From: Aradus depressus
Lineage: Eukaryota; Arthropoda; Insecta; Hemiptera; Aradidae
Reading direction: 5' to 3'
DNA length: 64,000 nucleotides
Assembly (NCBI GenBank): GCA_963662175.1
Contig: OY759222.1
Span: forward strand, 15,510,222 to 15,574,221
Shown: positions 53,436-63,150 of the stretch, piece by piece
Layout of the letters: every line of letters begins with the position of its first letter
How positions within the stretch are numbered: the first letter of the stretch is position 1
Program-made: the position numbers and the translations under genes
Notes under the pieces: model-generated
The model's database searches: none
Seen by the model: only the letters and a program-made list of their open reading frames with translations
What the model was told of the DNA's origin: nothing

Positions 53436-53661
53436 TATATATTGTGATAATAATACTAATATTGTAAGTAAACTCACTCTAATTACAAATAGACATTTAG
53501 CTAAAGACGCTGTGAGGATATAATGAATACAGTGAGAGGTGAGGTAAATTGAAGCTACCTTTGGGCAAGTTTACCTTTATTTCAGGTATATAATAGGACA
53601 AGGACGAAGGTAAAAACACATACCAACACAAAAGTACAGGGCAAGTGTAAAGTAAAAACAT

Positions 53662-53682
53662 AACACACACACACACACACAA
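53662..53682. repeat. AC microsatellite
   Basis: About ten AC units. Confidence 0.9.
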
Positions 53683-53902
53683 GGAGGCACCAAATTAATA
53701 AACTCACTTTCTCCTTCGTTCCACAATCTTTTCACCTTCTTGTAGGTAGTTTAACAAAAGGAATCGAGAGAAAATCCAAGATTAACATTTTTAAATAATA
53801 TTATACACAATAATATTATGCAGAAATTTAATTTTACCATAATGTAATCATATTAAGGATGATGTATTTGTTTTTGCATACAAAGATAAAACAACAAAAA
53901 AG

Positions 53903-54254
53903 TCGTCGGTGAATCAACGGCAATGAACTTCCTCAGCACAAATTAATCAATTACGTTTTCACTTTCCCTCCAATCGCGTATCGATTAAGACTAGACTTAA
54001 AATCAATTTTTAACCTAAATAGTGGCTTCGGAATCCACACGGTAAATTTTGTGTCGATAAATTCAATAGATCGGGAGTGAATAGGGTATTTGAGTCGAGC
54101 ACCCCTTCGACCGATTTCGAGGAAAAATAACAGATTATTAGGGTTCTTATGTCAAGCCTCACCACCTAAATCCTTCTTACCTTTAGCCAATTTGGCTGAA
54201 AATTAATAGATGTCGTTCATAGAAAGGTTCTGGATATTAATATCATATATTCAT
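53903..54254 (+). mobile_element. CTTCCCC-family, left piece
   Basis: GTCGGTGAATCAACGGCAAT to TATCATATATTCAT, where a SINE-A is inserted. Confidence 0.85.
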
Positions 54255-54603
54255 AACACTGAGCTACCGGCGCCCTCTTGCTTGCTTGCGTGCTTGACTT
54301 CTGAGCTCAAGGTCGTGGGTTCGTAACCCGACCGAGGCCCTTAGTTTATTTTATCTGGGAGGTAAAATAAACTTAAGCACGCCGTCCTTCGGATGGGACG
54401 TTAAGCGATGGTCCCGAGCCTGTACGATGTCAGGTACTCGTTAAAGACCCCTACCCTAGATGAATAAAAATTTAGGGTAGGCAAAATTTAGGACTCCCAC
54501 AGTAGAGTCGGGCTCATGTCCACCAGAGTGACGAAAGAGCGCTCTGGTAGTAGGCGATATGACCTCGTTGTTAAAGCCCGGGCATGAGTCATAAAACCTA
54601 ACC
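54255..54603 (+). mobile_element. Young SINE-A with inverted 5' end
   Basis: Flanked by the exact 14-bp duplication TATCATATATTCAT (54,241-54,254; 54,604-54,617). The first 25 bases (CTGAGCTACCGGCGCCCTCT) are the SINE head in reverse, after which the element continues forward from GCGTGCTTGACTTCTGAGCT to the AACCTAACC tail. Sequence is almost identical to the copy at 42.8 kb. Confidence 0.95.
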
Positions 54604-54765
54604 TATCATATATTCATTCTATGGGAAGGTATCGTGTTCACACGACATATAAACATTTTTGGAATCAAGAGTTCGGAAAAGATTAAATTCCGTTGAGAAC
54701 TAGGAATCGAATTTCTGACCGATTACATAACTTCCTCTATACTTCGTATTGCTGGAGAAATAAAA
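54604..54765 (+). mobile_element. CTTCCCC-family, right piece
   Basis: Resumes at the duplicated TATCATATATTCAT and ends with ACTTCCTCTATACTTCGTAT then TGCTGGAGAAATAAAA, the decayed hairpin. Confidence 0.85.
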
Positions 54766-54909
54766 AACAGTTTCGAAAATGTTATTCGAAAATGAAATGT
54801 ATCCTCTTTGAGCGGAGTTATAAGCCGAATTTGAAATATTTTAATTCTAACTAATACAAAAAAAAAAGCAAACTAAAGCACTGCAAGACAGTTGCATGTA
54901 CGTATGCAA

Positions 54910-55050
54910 CATTAATACTATCACAGATATCCTTACTTCTGAACCTACTTGTGACATAATAAATAATCCACACTACAGTGAGTATAACTCTTTATTCACC
55001 ATTTTCCAAAAGTAGAAACTTAATGATCCGACCAGTTCAAAAGAAAACCT
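54910..55050 (-). repeat. Dispersed repeat, inverted copy
   Basis: Complement of 18,870-19,020: AACTCTTTATTCACC and AGTTCAAAAGAAAACCTGAC. Confidence 0.65.
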
Positions 55051-55419
55051 GACAACCTCAAAATATAATAATTCTTTATTTTCAAGATTTACAATCGGTA
55101 TAAACCATAAGTAAATTTGATGAATGATACATTTAAAAAAATGAAAAAGAAGGAAAGAATGATGATAGTAGCAGGTCTCTCGGCCAGCGTCACCTCAGTC
55201 TTCGGTGGGGATTATCTGCATGGGAATGGGATGACAAGAGTCGAGCAACTGGATTGACATGGGAAGAAAGGTTAGAGTGGAATTTGGAGAAGCGGGACTT
55301 GATGAGGTCAATAACATGAGGAATCTTAAGGTAATTATGGAGGGTAAGGTTGGATACATAGAAGGTTGCATCGACAATTGTTCTTAGGCAATTGGCTCAG
55401 CACAACCCCATAATTCTAG

Positions 55420-55508
55420 AGTGACGAAAGAGCGCTCTGGTAGTAGGCGATATGACCTCGTAGTTAAAGCCCGGGCATGAGTCATAAAACACAACCTAAA
55501 CCTAACCT
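55420..55508 (+). mobile_element. SINE-A tail fragment
   Basis: AGAGTGACGAAAGAGCGCTC to GCATGAGTCATAAAACAC, then the tail AACCTAAACCTAACCT. Confidence 0.9.
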
Positions 55509-55881
55509 ATAATTCAGTTCGTATGTATGCAATAATTTTTAGTTAAATAATGTCTTTATAGCACGAAAATAATAAAGCTGTGTGAACATAAAGGTACGAA
55601 AAATAGACAGTAAAAGAAATAACAAACACATCTTGGAGCGAGAGTGCATTAAAATGGAAACAAGATAAGCTAAGCACACAATACAGACAACGTAGAGAGA
55701 AGGTAATTCTAGAGGCAGTAAAGTTTGCCCAATGACTTGGTAAAGCCAACAGGGCAAATACATGGCAACCTACACAATCGGCTAAACATAATATCTATTA
55801 TACATAGTAGGTACATAAAACAAGCCATTATTTCAACATTGTTGGAAAGCTAGCAGACAGCTGTTGTTATTGTCACTCATT

Positions 55882-56050
55882 GCCTACTAACAAAGCACTC
55901 TTTTGTCACTCTGGTAGACATAGGCCCGACCCTAGTCGAGTCCCAAATTTTGCCTACTTAGATTTATTCAATTAGGGTAGGAGTCTTGAATGAGTACCTG
56001 ATATCGCAAAGGCGTTTCGGTGTTTCCACCTCCCAGATAAAAAAAAAAAC
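55882..56050 (-). mobile_element. SINE-A, diverged
   Basis: GCCTACTAACAAAGCACTCT to the CCCAGATAAAAAAAAAAACG linker; middle is shortened. Confidence 0.75.
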
Positions 56051-56344
56051 GTAATGGCGAGATGTTAGTGTCTAAATATAATTGAGAAATTTATTTAGTT
56101 TTAGTCTTAAAAGTAGGTCAGCGAAAGAAACTTTCAGCATGAAATCACTCTCATGACACGAGAAATTGTGTAGACGAACCCTACGAATACTGGCCCATGC
56201 CAGAAATAAGGTATACAAGTTCCTAAAATGTATAAGAACTGATTTTTATTAGTAATCAAAATATAGTATATTCCGAGTCAATTAATACAATTTTGATACA
56301 ATATGAATAAAAAAAATCTTATTGTAAAAAATTAATTCTAAAAT

Positions 56345-56500
56345 ACTTTGATTACCACGGCAATTACAAGAGTTATTGAGTTAAGCCTCTCCCCTCACCC
56401 CCTCTTCCCTACTGACAAATTTGGCTAAAAATTGATAGGTGCTGTCCTTAGGGAGTTCATAGATGTAAAATTTCGTGTCGCTACATTCATTCTATCGGTA
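56345..56500 (+). mobile_element. CTTCCCC-family fragment
   Basis: ATTACAAGAGTTATTGAGTT, TGGCTAAAAATTGATAGGTG, and CTACATTCATTCTATCGG. Confidence 0.7.
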
Positions 56501-56506
56501 TATTCT

Positions 56507-56600
56507 AGGTGAATAAACCTGAGTAGACAAATACGGACTCCGACAGTGGAGTTGGGCTCATGTCCATTAGAGCGTCGAAATAGCGCTCAGGTAGTAGGCG
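56507..56600 (+). mobile_element. SINE-A fragment
   Basis: TAGGTGAATAAACCTGAGTA to GCTCAGGTAGTAGGCGA. Confidence 0.78.
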
Positions 56601-56704
56601 ACTCCATGTCCGCTTTTCAGAGCATTCAACAGCTTAACAGCCGCTGTCCACTTGTATATAAAATACAAAAACGTCTTGCAAATTGCACAAATAATAAAAA
56701 CAAG

Positions 56705-57300
56705 TAATTTTTTGTTGGATCCCCTCAGATGTGGGAATCGAAGGGAACGATGCAGCAGATAAAGTGGCAATGGAAGCAGCAACGTTGCCTGGAGAAGAAA
56801 AGACGCTGACGACAATACCAGACCTGAAGAACTGCCTGCGTCGCAAAATAAAAGAGAGCTGGGCCTCTGTGTGGATTAACATGGACCTAACAAATAAACT
56901 TAGGTCCATCAGAACAAATATAGATAAATGGCAAAGCTCCGAAAGACAGAATAGGCAGGAGGAGGTATGTCTGATGCGGCTCCGTGTAAGCCACACTCGT
57001 CTAACCCATGGCCACCTCATCATCAGGGTGACGGCCCCAGGCTGTGGCAAGTGTGGGACCTGACCTCTCACAGTAAGCCACATCCTGGAGGAGTGCCCTG
57101 GAATTGAGGAAATACTAAAGGCCATGGGTTTACGAACAAGAGACCTACATGAGATGCTCGGAGACGACAACTCATCTATCGAAGCTGTCCTATCCTCAAT
57201 GAAGACAAGTCACCTCATCGAATTAATCTAATCACTTGTATGGCGTCAAAAATCTAGGCCATTGAACGCCAACAAATAAAACTATTCTATTCTATATAGC
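56705..57300 (+). pseudogene. I-type LINE 3' end (RNase H to Zn knuckle)
   Basis: The plus-strand frame carries the last RNase H motif (VGIEGNDAADKVAMEAA), then RRKIKESWASVWINMDLTNK, CLMRLRVSHTRLTHG, and CGKCGT...LTVSHILEECP, a CxxC...H...C knuckle. It ends HLIELI stop at about 57,231, followed by a TCTATTC-type tail. One in-frame TGA at 57,060-57,062 splits the frame. RNase H plus a terminal knuckle is typical of I/R1/LOA-group LINEs. It is the best-preserved LINE coding piece here. Confidence 0.88.
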
Positions 57301-58120
57301 CCGGTCACCTTTAATCCTAAAATATGGTCAAACATATGACTGAAATGGTCATAAAAACTGAAATACTCTCATTTAGACCTTTTAAAAGTTTTGTTTTATT
57401 ACGCATATATTTTTACGTAATTTATTTAAAGAGTAGAGTTGTCACGCTACTTTAATATATTCTAACACCTCATATTTCTTGTTTTAAGTACATGAATACC
57501 TATTTTACATAGCCAGTCACTCTTTTTCTGCCTTAAACTCTAAAGCACTAGTATCCGCTTTCATTTTCATTCAACTGCCTACTGAAATAGATGGCACACT
57601 GTCTCAATATAATTGATTCATTCGTTATTTTATACACCCGGTTCACCAAAAAGTAACGCCCTCCAAAATATGTATTCCAAATCAAATGTACCTCTTAGTA
57701 TTCTTTACAACTTTTATTTTGAGAAATTTTTCATTAAGTCATATATACAAGCGGTATATTCTAAAAGATACTTAGACTCCGAAGTAAAATGGGCTTAATT
57801 TGTATCTGATTTTTTTTATGAATTCCAATCCCGATCACACAGACACACACAAACATCATGAAGAAAATCATCAAAACGTCATAATCAGAGAATCCGTTGA
57901 AAAATTGATCTCGGATTTTCGGACGATTACAATACGCCCTTATATTATAGGTATAAAAAAGATAATAAATCGAAAAATTCAATTATAAATGTTTATATTA
58001 AAGGAGACCCTCTATTCTTAAACGGAGCTTTTTCTCATTAAAAATTGTAAATAAAAAAAAATTCAATTGAAAGTCGTGTTTTTGTTAGATACCTATATAA
58101 AAGCTTTAAAGAGGGTATGG
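57300..58120. other. No recognised element
   Basis: AT-rich. ACACCCGGTTCACCAAAAAG at about 57,635 resembles a mariner terminus, but no partner is found. Confidence 0.35.
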
Positions 58121-58123
58121 GTA

Positions 58124-58306
58124 CTTGCTTACTGAGCTCAAGATCGCGGGTTCGAAACGAAGGGACGTTAAGCGATGGTCCCGAGCCTGGACAATTTCCC
58201 ACAGTGGAGTCTATGGTGGAGCTCATGTCCACCTGAGTGACGAAAGAGTGCCCTGGTAGTAGGCGATATGACCTCGTTAAAAGCCCGGACATGAGTGAAA
58301 ATAACT
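58124..58306 (+). mobile_element. SINE-A with internal deletion
   Basis: Head GCTTACTGAGCTCAAGATCG, B box GGGTTCGAAACG, then GGGACGTTAAGCGATGGTCC and the tail. Confidence 0.85.
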
Positions 58307-58506
58307 AACTAAAGCTTTTAATTCATACTCTGTGCAGAGGCCCTCCACTAATATCTTATAAGCTCTATCGTAATTATTTTTTGTTTAATATTTTTATTAA
58401 TATAATTAATTATATTAGTTATTTATTATTTACCAACTAAGGTTATAAGAAAGTCAAACTCTCAGCTCCATCGACAAGAGTCATATCACAGCCACTATAG
58501 CGAATC

Positions 58507-58893
58507 TTTTTTTTTTTTTCTTCGGTGCACCTGATCCCTTTTATTATCTGTAACCTTCTCCGGTTTATTTACACATGACGGTTGTTGACCAGCTCGATGG
58601 CTACGGTCCACAGTCGTCCTTGGTTTTCACGAGTGAGCTCGGGATTTCGGGGGTGGTTCTGTTCTGCCTACTTCCCAGAGCCGGAGGTAGCCATCGCAAC
58701 GCCTGTCGGCGGTCGGCGGGGCCCCCGGCGCCGGGTTAGAAGGCTTTCTTGATTCTCCGCCAGGAGGAGACGAACCGACCAAAAGCCAGGTAACCAGCCT
58801 CCGTCATTAGTCCCGGCAGGTCCAGTCCCAGGTATGAACCTGTCCGGCGGATCAGCGCCGCCCTGGGCCCGTCGTAGCGAATCAACGCTTCGT
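58507..58893 (-). mobile_element. 5'-truncated GC-rich LINE, 14-bp TSD
   Basis: Flanked by the exact duplication CACTATAGCGAATC (58,493-58,506; 58,894-58,907), with poly-T at the plus-left edge, i.e. a minus-oriented insertion with an A tail. The minus frame ends with LGLDLPGLMTEAGYLAFGRF, VSSWRRIKKAF and a stop at 58,736-58,738, followed by a 3' UTR. GC content stands out sharply from its surroundings. Clade not assigned. Confidence 0.88.
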
Positions 58894-58984
58894 CACTATA
58901 GCGAATCAAAGCTTCTTTCTTATTTTTGATTTAAACTCCACTGTCGGCCCCTACTTCCGGCCTTTCCACTCCCCCTCCAAAGGA

Positions 58985-59041
58985 CCCCCCCCCCCCCCCC
59001 TCCATTCAAATATTTGCAGAAGACGTTTGGTTGGGGGGGGG
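58985..59041. repeat. C and G homopolymer tracts
   Basis: A run of about 14 C at 58,986 and a run of G near 59,033. Confidence 0.8.
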
Positions 59042-59554
59042 GTCGAAACTTGAAACAAAGAATGAAACTGTTATAAAAGAGGACTTCTTTAAAGTTTGGC
59101 CAGCCAGCTGAGTTTCCAAGACTTACAGAACTTAGTTACCACCCCTACTTTGCCTTAATTTATAAGCCACTTTGCGCTAAGTGTTTTGAAGTCTTCTGTT
59201 GTACTTCGGCTTAGCCAAAATCAGAACATCCCGTAGATTTGTTTGGATTCCCAACTTTTAAATGGGACTCAGTTTGATAAATCAGAAATATAACAAGTTT
59301 CTGTACTTTTTTTTTTTTACTTATCAAGCCCTTTCGTGTTTCATCTTGTAACGCTTTCAATTATCGTAACTATGGAGAATATTTTTTCAACTTCTGAGCA
59401 ATATTTAACTCGAAAACGTTCTTATACAAGCTGCTTTATAGTCGAAGTATACGAGTAATATTATTTAACATATACAATAAGGGAAACTGCACCATAATTA
59501 TATAATTAGAACATTACTATCTATCTCGGATAATAGATATCCGAAACTTTTAGA

Positions 59555-60098
59555 GGTTATGAAGAGAAGCGTATTCTGGTATATCGATTTTGTTAACCTA
59601 AATGAGGAATATGGGTTAGTTTTTGATTTCGAACAAAATAATGCGGATATATGGAATAGTTTTTTTATTGAACTTCATAATAAAATTGAATTGACTGATT
59701 TGGAAAGAGCAGAAATCAAGACTAGAACTTCTAGTTTTAAAACCACATATAATTTGGCTAATTATGATTTAATAAATGAATCTGCCTATTTTAATGATAA
59801 TTTCAAGATTGAAGATGTTAGTTAGATATTTAAAATAAGAACGGAGTTATTAAATTTGAATTATACAAGGCACAACAAAGAGGATCAACAAATATATTCA
59901 ATGTGTGCTACAGATGAAGTGGAATCAGTTTTTAATTTTATGTACAGTTGTCCGGCCTTGCGGAAATATAGGATTATATATTTTAGTCATGATTATTTGT
60001 CAAAATGTGAGTTGTTGCGGTATTTGAATGGTGAAAGCTGGTCTGTTGTTCTGAAGTATTGTAAGGCTTGGTCATTTAGACTTAAATTTACTAATTAA
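59555..60098 (+). pseudogene. LINE C-terminal RT remnant
   Basis: A single frame with one stop at 59,823-59,825. LTDLERAEIKTRTSSF, then IFKIRTELLNLNYTRH and YSMCATDEVESVFNFMYSCP followed by ALRKYR. The C..C...F..C.P block is the degenerate zinc knuckle after the RT thumb of many LINEs, with His replaced by Asn. Its low GC resembles the local DNA, so it is old or from an AT-rich element. Confidence 0.8.
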
Positions 60099-60099
60099 T

Positions 60100-60505
60100 C
60101 TAAAGTAGAAAATTATGAGTAGAGTATTTCAATAATATTATTTTTGTATTTAAAATGTAAAGGCAGCTATTATATTTATTTTTATTTATTTACTTTCTTA
60201 TTTTTCTAAATTATGTTACTTGAATCTTTCGTTATATGTAGAAAATAAAGTAAAAATTATAGCCTTTGAACTTCCCCCGATGGTATGTACCAGGGGTATC
60301 TGTCAAAATGTTATCCATAATTTTGAATTGTATTTATATTTTGGGCAAAGTAATAAAGACAGTTTATTATTATTATTATTATTATACAATAAGGTTTTAA
60401 GATATATATTTATGTGCATCGAAAGCGATCGATAAGAGTCTATAAGAATCAAAGTGGTGTTTGACGACTGTCTCGCAACGTACATGATAAAACAAAATGA
60501 ATTAA
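60100..60505. other. No recognised element
   Basis: AT-rich, with a TTA microsatellite at about 60,364-60,385, perhaps the tail of the LINE to its left. Confidence 0.45.
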
Positions 60506-60507
60506 AA

Positions 60508-60668
60508 TAGTCGTCGGTGCATCACCGGTTTTCATTCTCCTTCTAAATCCAGTCGATCATCTTAATCAATAGTTGACTTACCCAGGGACTTCTAGGTCCT
60601 CATTTGTTAAAATTTCTGATCGATTTCATAACTTCCCCCATACTTCGTATAGCTAAGAAAGTAAAAAA
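60508..60668 (+). mobile_element. CTTCCCC-family, internally deleted
   Basis: GTCGGTGCATCACCGGTTTT to the end hairpin ACTTCCCCCATACTTCGTAT then AGCTAAGAAAGT. Both termini remain within 160 bp; the middle is deleted. Confidence 0.82.
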
Positions 60669-60892
60669 TGTTTCAATTCTTTTTTTTTCTTTTTTTCGTT
60701 AATACAAAAACAAAATAATAACAATTATTCAAATTAACAAATGAAATACATATCTTTTAAATAATCCTGGACGTTAAAAGAAAGAGAGGTGATAAAAACA
60801 CTTATTACCGTCACTCCGTTGAGCCACTGTCCGGCAGTGGGGACAGACGTAATAGAAAAAAAAAAAAAAACAGTGCTGCTGAAGGTACTCAC

Positions 60893-61163
60893 TAGGGTTG
60901 AGGGGTGTCTGACGATGTACATGTCTAATCGGGGAGTTCATATAGTGCCCAGGCGCTGATGATGCTGATGAGGCGGTGGTTCTACCATATGCTGATGATA
61001 CGACATGCTGACGATGTGTGGTGACCGGTTGATGATGATACGGCTGATGCTGATGATGCAAAATACGCTCCTGTTGTTGATGCTGATGATGATAGCCATA
61101 CTGTCGAAGGGGCTGATGATGAGGATGATTAAACCCCGCCAGTTTCAAACAAATCGGTCCCGG
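60893..61163 (-). CDS. Candidate 5' exon, His/Gln-rich, possibly Camta
   Basis: An open segment of about 90 codons on the minus strand is dominated by CAT and CAG codons (runs such as HHQHQQQE), then becomes Ser/Ala-rich and ends with HRQTPLNP before an excellent donor, GTGAGTACC. The exon would end in phase 1, which is the phase required by the Camta CG-1 exon at 42,592-42,683, so direct splicing would be in frame. The open frame is closed upstream by a stop at 61,164-61,166. It has no early ATG: the only in-frame ATG is near its end (MNSPIRHV), so it is either an internal exon, or a first exon mostly made of 5' UTR with a short coding end. The CAT/CAG composition could also be a simple repeat that happens to be open. 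I see no conserved domain. Confidence 0.4.
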
Positions 61164-61169
61164 TCAACT

Positions 61170-62330
61170 TATTGACAACCCACCGCCCTCATTTTTTCCG
61201 CACCCAAATTTACTTCACTGCTGTTCGCAAGTTTAAAAAACCTACTAGAAATGATCTCAATCAATATTATTTTTTATTCATATATGTTTACGTTAAAATT
61301 CAGAGGTTTTTCATCTATATTTATCATTAAATATCAATAAGGCAAGACTATACAATTTTTTTTTAAATTGACAATAATTTCCTAAAATTAATGAACACTT
61401 TTTTTTGATAAAAAATACCTATTTAATTATTATTTTAATGATAGAGTAAAATTAGTAAGCTCCGGATAATATGAAAAATATGTCAAAATTTATATTAATT
61501 GTAATTTCTTTAAATTATTAATTATTGCATCATTTTGGCGAAATAGAAAGCACTAGAATAAATATGAATACATTTATTTTCTTAATTGATAATTAAAGCA
61601 CTAATTTATTACAATATTCGGAATAGTGACCTGTAAAATCAGAAAAAATTTCCAAATTTAGGTAGAAAAACATTGAGAAAGGAAATCACTTTTGAAGAAG
61701 ATGAGCCGATCCGAAGAAATATATATATATATATAGGTATATATATTTTTTTGAAATAGTATCGTGCATTTAATTTGTATTGTTGCCGCTATATAAACAA
61801 ATAAAGAATGCAATTCTCCTGTATTCATGCACATGTACCAAAAGTTCAAACAAATATTTCATATCCTTTTTCATGCAACAAGTGCCAAAATTTGATCATG
61901 CTAAACATATTTGTATGGTGTATCTTAAGATTTGATGCAGTATGAGAACCATACTTCAATTTTACAGCAGAATAATATCGCTTGTAACCATAAAAATGTT
62001 GATTTTTCGATTTTATCGGATTGTTGTGGCTACAATTTGCATTCTACACTAAGCTCTGAATTTTTCTGTCGTTGGGGTAAAAAATCTTCAAGAAGTTTAC
62101 GGTGAACCTAAATCGAGCAGCAAAGACAAAGATAGATCATTGCTCTTCGGCGGAGTGCGCCTAAATTAGAACAAAGAGTCTTGTCAGAATGATAGTGAAT
62201 TATTTTGACACAGGAAATTCGGTAGGCAACATAACTTATGTCAAATATCAGCTTTCTGTATCGTTGTTTGCCATGAAATATAATCCGAAACATTACAATG
62301 CGAAAGAAGTGAAATGCTAGATTGAAACTA
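61170..62330. other. No recognised element
   Basis: AT-rich, possibly upstream of the candidate His-rich exon. A TA microsatellite lies near 61,720. I found no convincing promoter. Confidence 0.4.
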
Positions 62331-62333
62331 ACA

Positions 62334-62446
62334 GGGCGCCGGTAACTCAGAAGTCAAGATCAGATAGTTTTTTAGTGCTTGCTTACTGAACTCTTAGATT
62401 TTTTATCTAAAAAAACCTTGAGCACGCCATCCTTTGGATGGTACTG
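62334..62446 (+). mobile_element. SINE-A variant, head side
   Basis: GGGCGCCGGTAACTCAGAAG, a disordered middle, then CTTGAGCACGCCATCCTTTG. Breaks off where gypsy sequence begins; the tail side may be 63,020-63,150. Confidence 0.7.
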
Positions 62447-62700
62447 TAGTCTTCGTCAGACCTGCAACCCTAAAGATCTGCAGAACTGCTCACACGTGTT
62501 CGTCCGACACGATGGCGTAAAAGCACCGCTCCAGGCTCCCTACGATGGTCCCTTCGAGGTGCTATAACGCTGGAGGAACACGTAACCATCAGCCGAGCTG
62601 GGAAAGCGGAGACGGTGGCCATCGATAGATTGATACCGGCCTATCTCTACCAGGCCGGCCATCGCTGACGCTAGAGGGGGAGCAATGTGGCACCCCACAT
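62447..62700 (+). pseudogene. Ty3/gypsy integrase end, PPT and LTR start
   Basis: Plus-strand coding resembles the GPY/F domain at the C-terminus of Ty3/gypsy integrases: [20 protein letters not shown] then FEVL, a frameshift, and VAIDRLIPAYLYQ. It is followed by the purine tract GAGGGGGAGC and TGTGGCACCCC, which looks like the start of the 3' LTR. The rest of the element is absent, so this is an inert remnant. Confidence 0.85.
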
Positions 62701-62785
62701 GTTGTATTCATTTGTCTAATTTTTAATTAATTAAATCGATGTGTTCATTTATTCCAAAAAAATATGATATAAAAAAATGGCAATT

Positions 62786-62945
62786 TACATTTTTTTTTTT
62801 TTGGCCTTGTGTACAATGCGTATTAGCCATAGTTATTTACGACATCCATGGCCCTGGATGACTCACTCCCGGGCGGGATTCGAACCCGCAAACCAAGATG
62901 AGACCAAAGCCCTACGCTCTAGCCCGCACGGCCACCATGGCTCTC
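62786..62945 (-). mobile_element. SINE-B, near full length
   Basis: Minus strand: GAGAGCCATGGTGGCCGTGC, long-arm region, B box GGTTCGAATCCCGCCC, then a body ending in an A-rich tail (T run at 62,791-62,803). Confidence 0.85.
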
Positions 62946-63019
62946 ATATTCTTGTTGTTAATGAGTAGGTTTTTGTGAATAAAAATATTTTTAAAACTCA
63001 AGTTGGTTAGGTTGTAGAT

Positions 63020-63150
63020 TGTATGTCAGGTAGGTACTAGTTAAAGACCCCAACCTGGGTAAACAAAATTTATGACTCTCACAGTAGAGTCGGGCTCATG
63101 TCCACCTGAGTGATGAAAGATCAGTAGTTGAAGCCCTAACTAACCCCTAT
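63020..63150 (+). mobile_element. SINE-A, tail side
   Basis: ATGTCAGGTAGGTACTAGTT, GACTCTCACAGTAGAGTCGG and a shortened tail. Confidence 0.75.

Noticed and set aside
57613..57660. Mariner-like terminus ACACCCGGTTCACCAAAAAG
   Set aside because: No inverted partner and no TA-flanked second end found.
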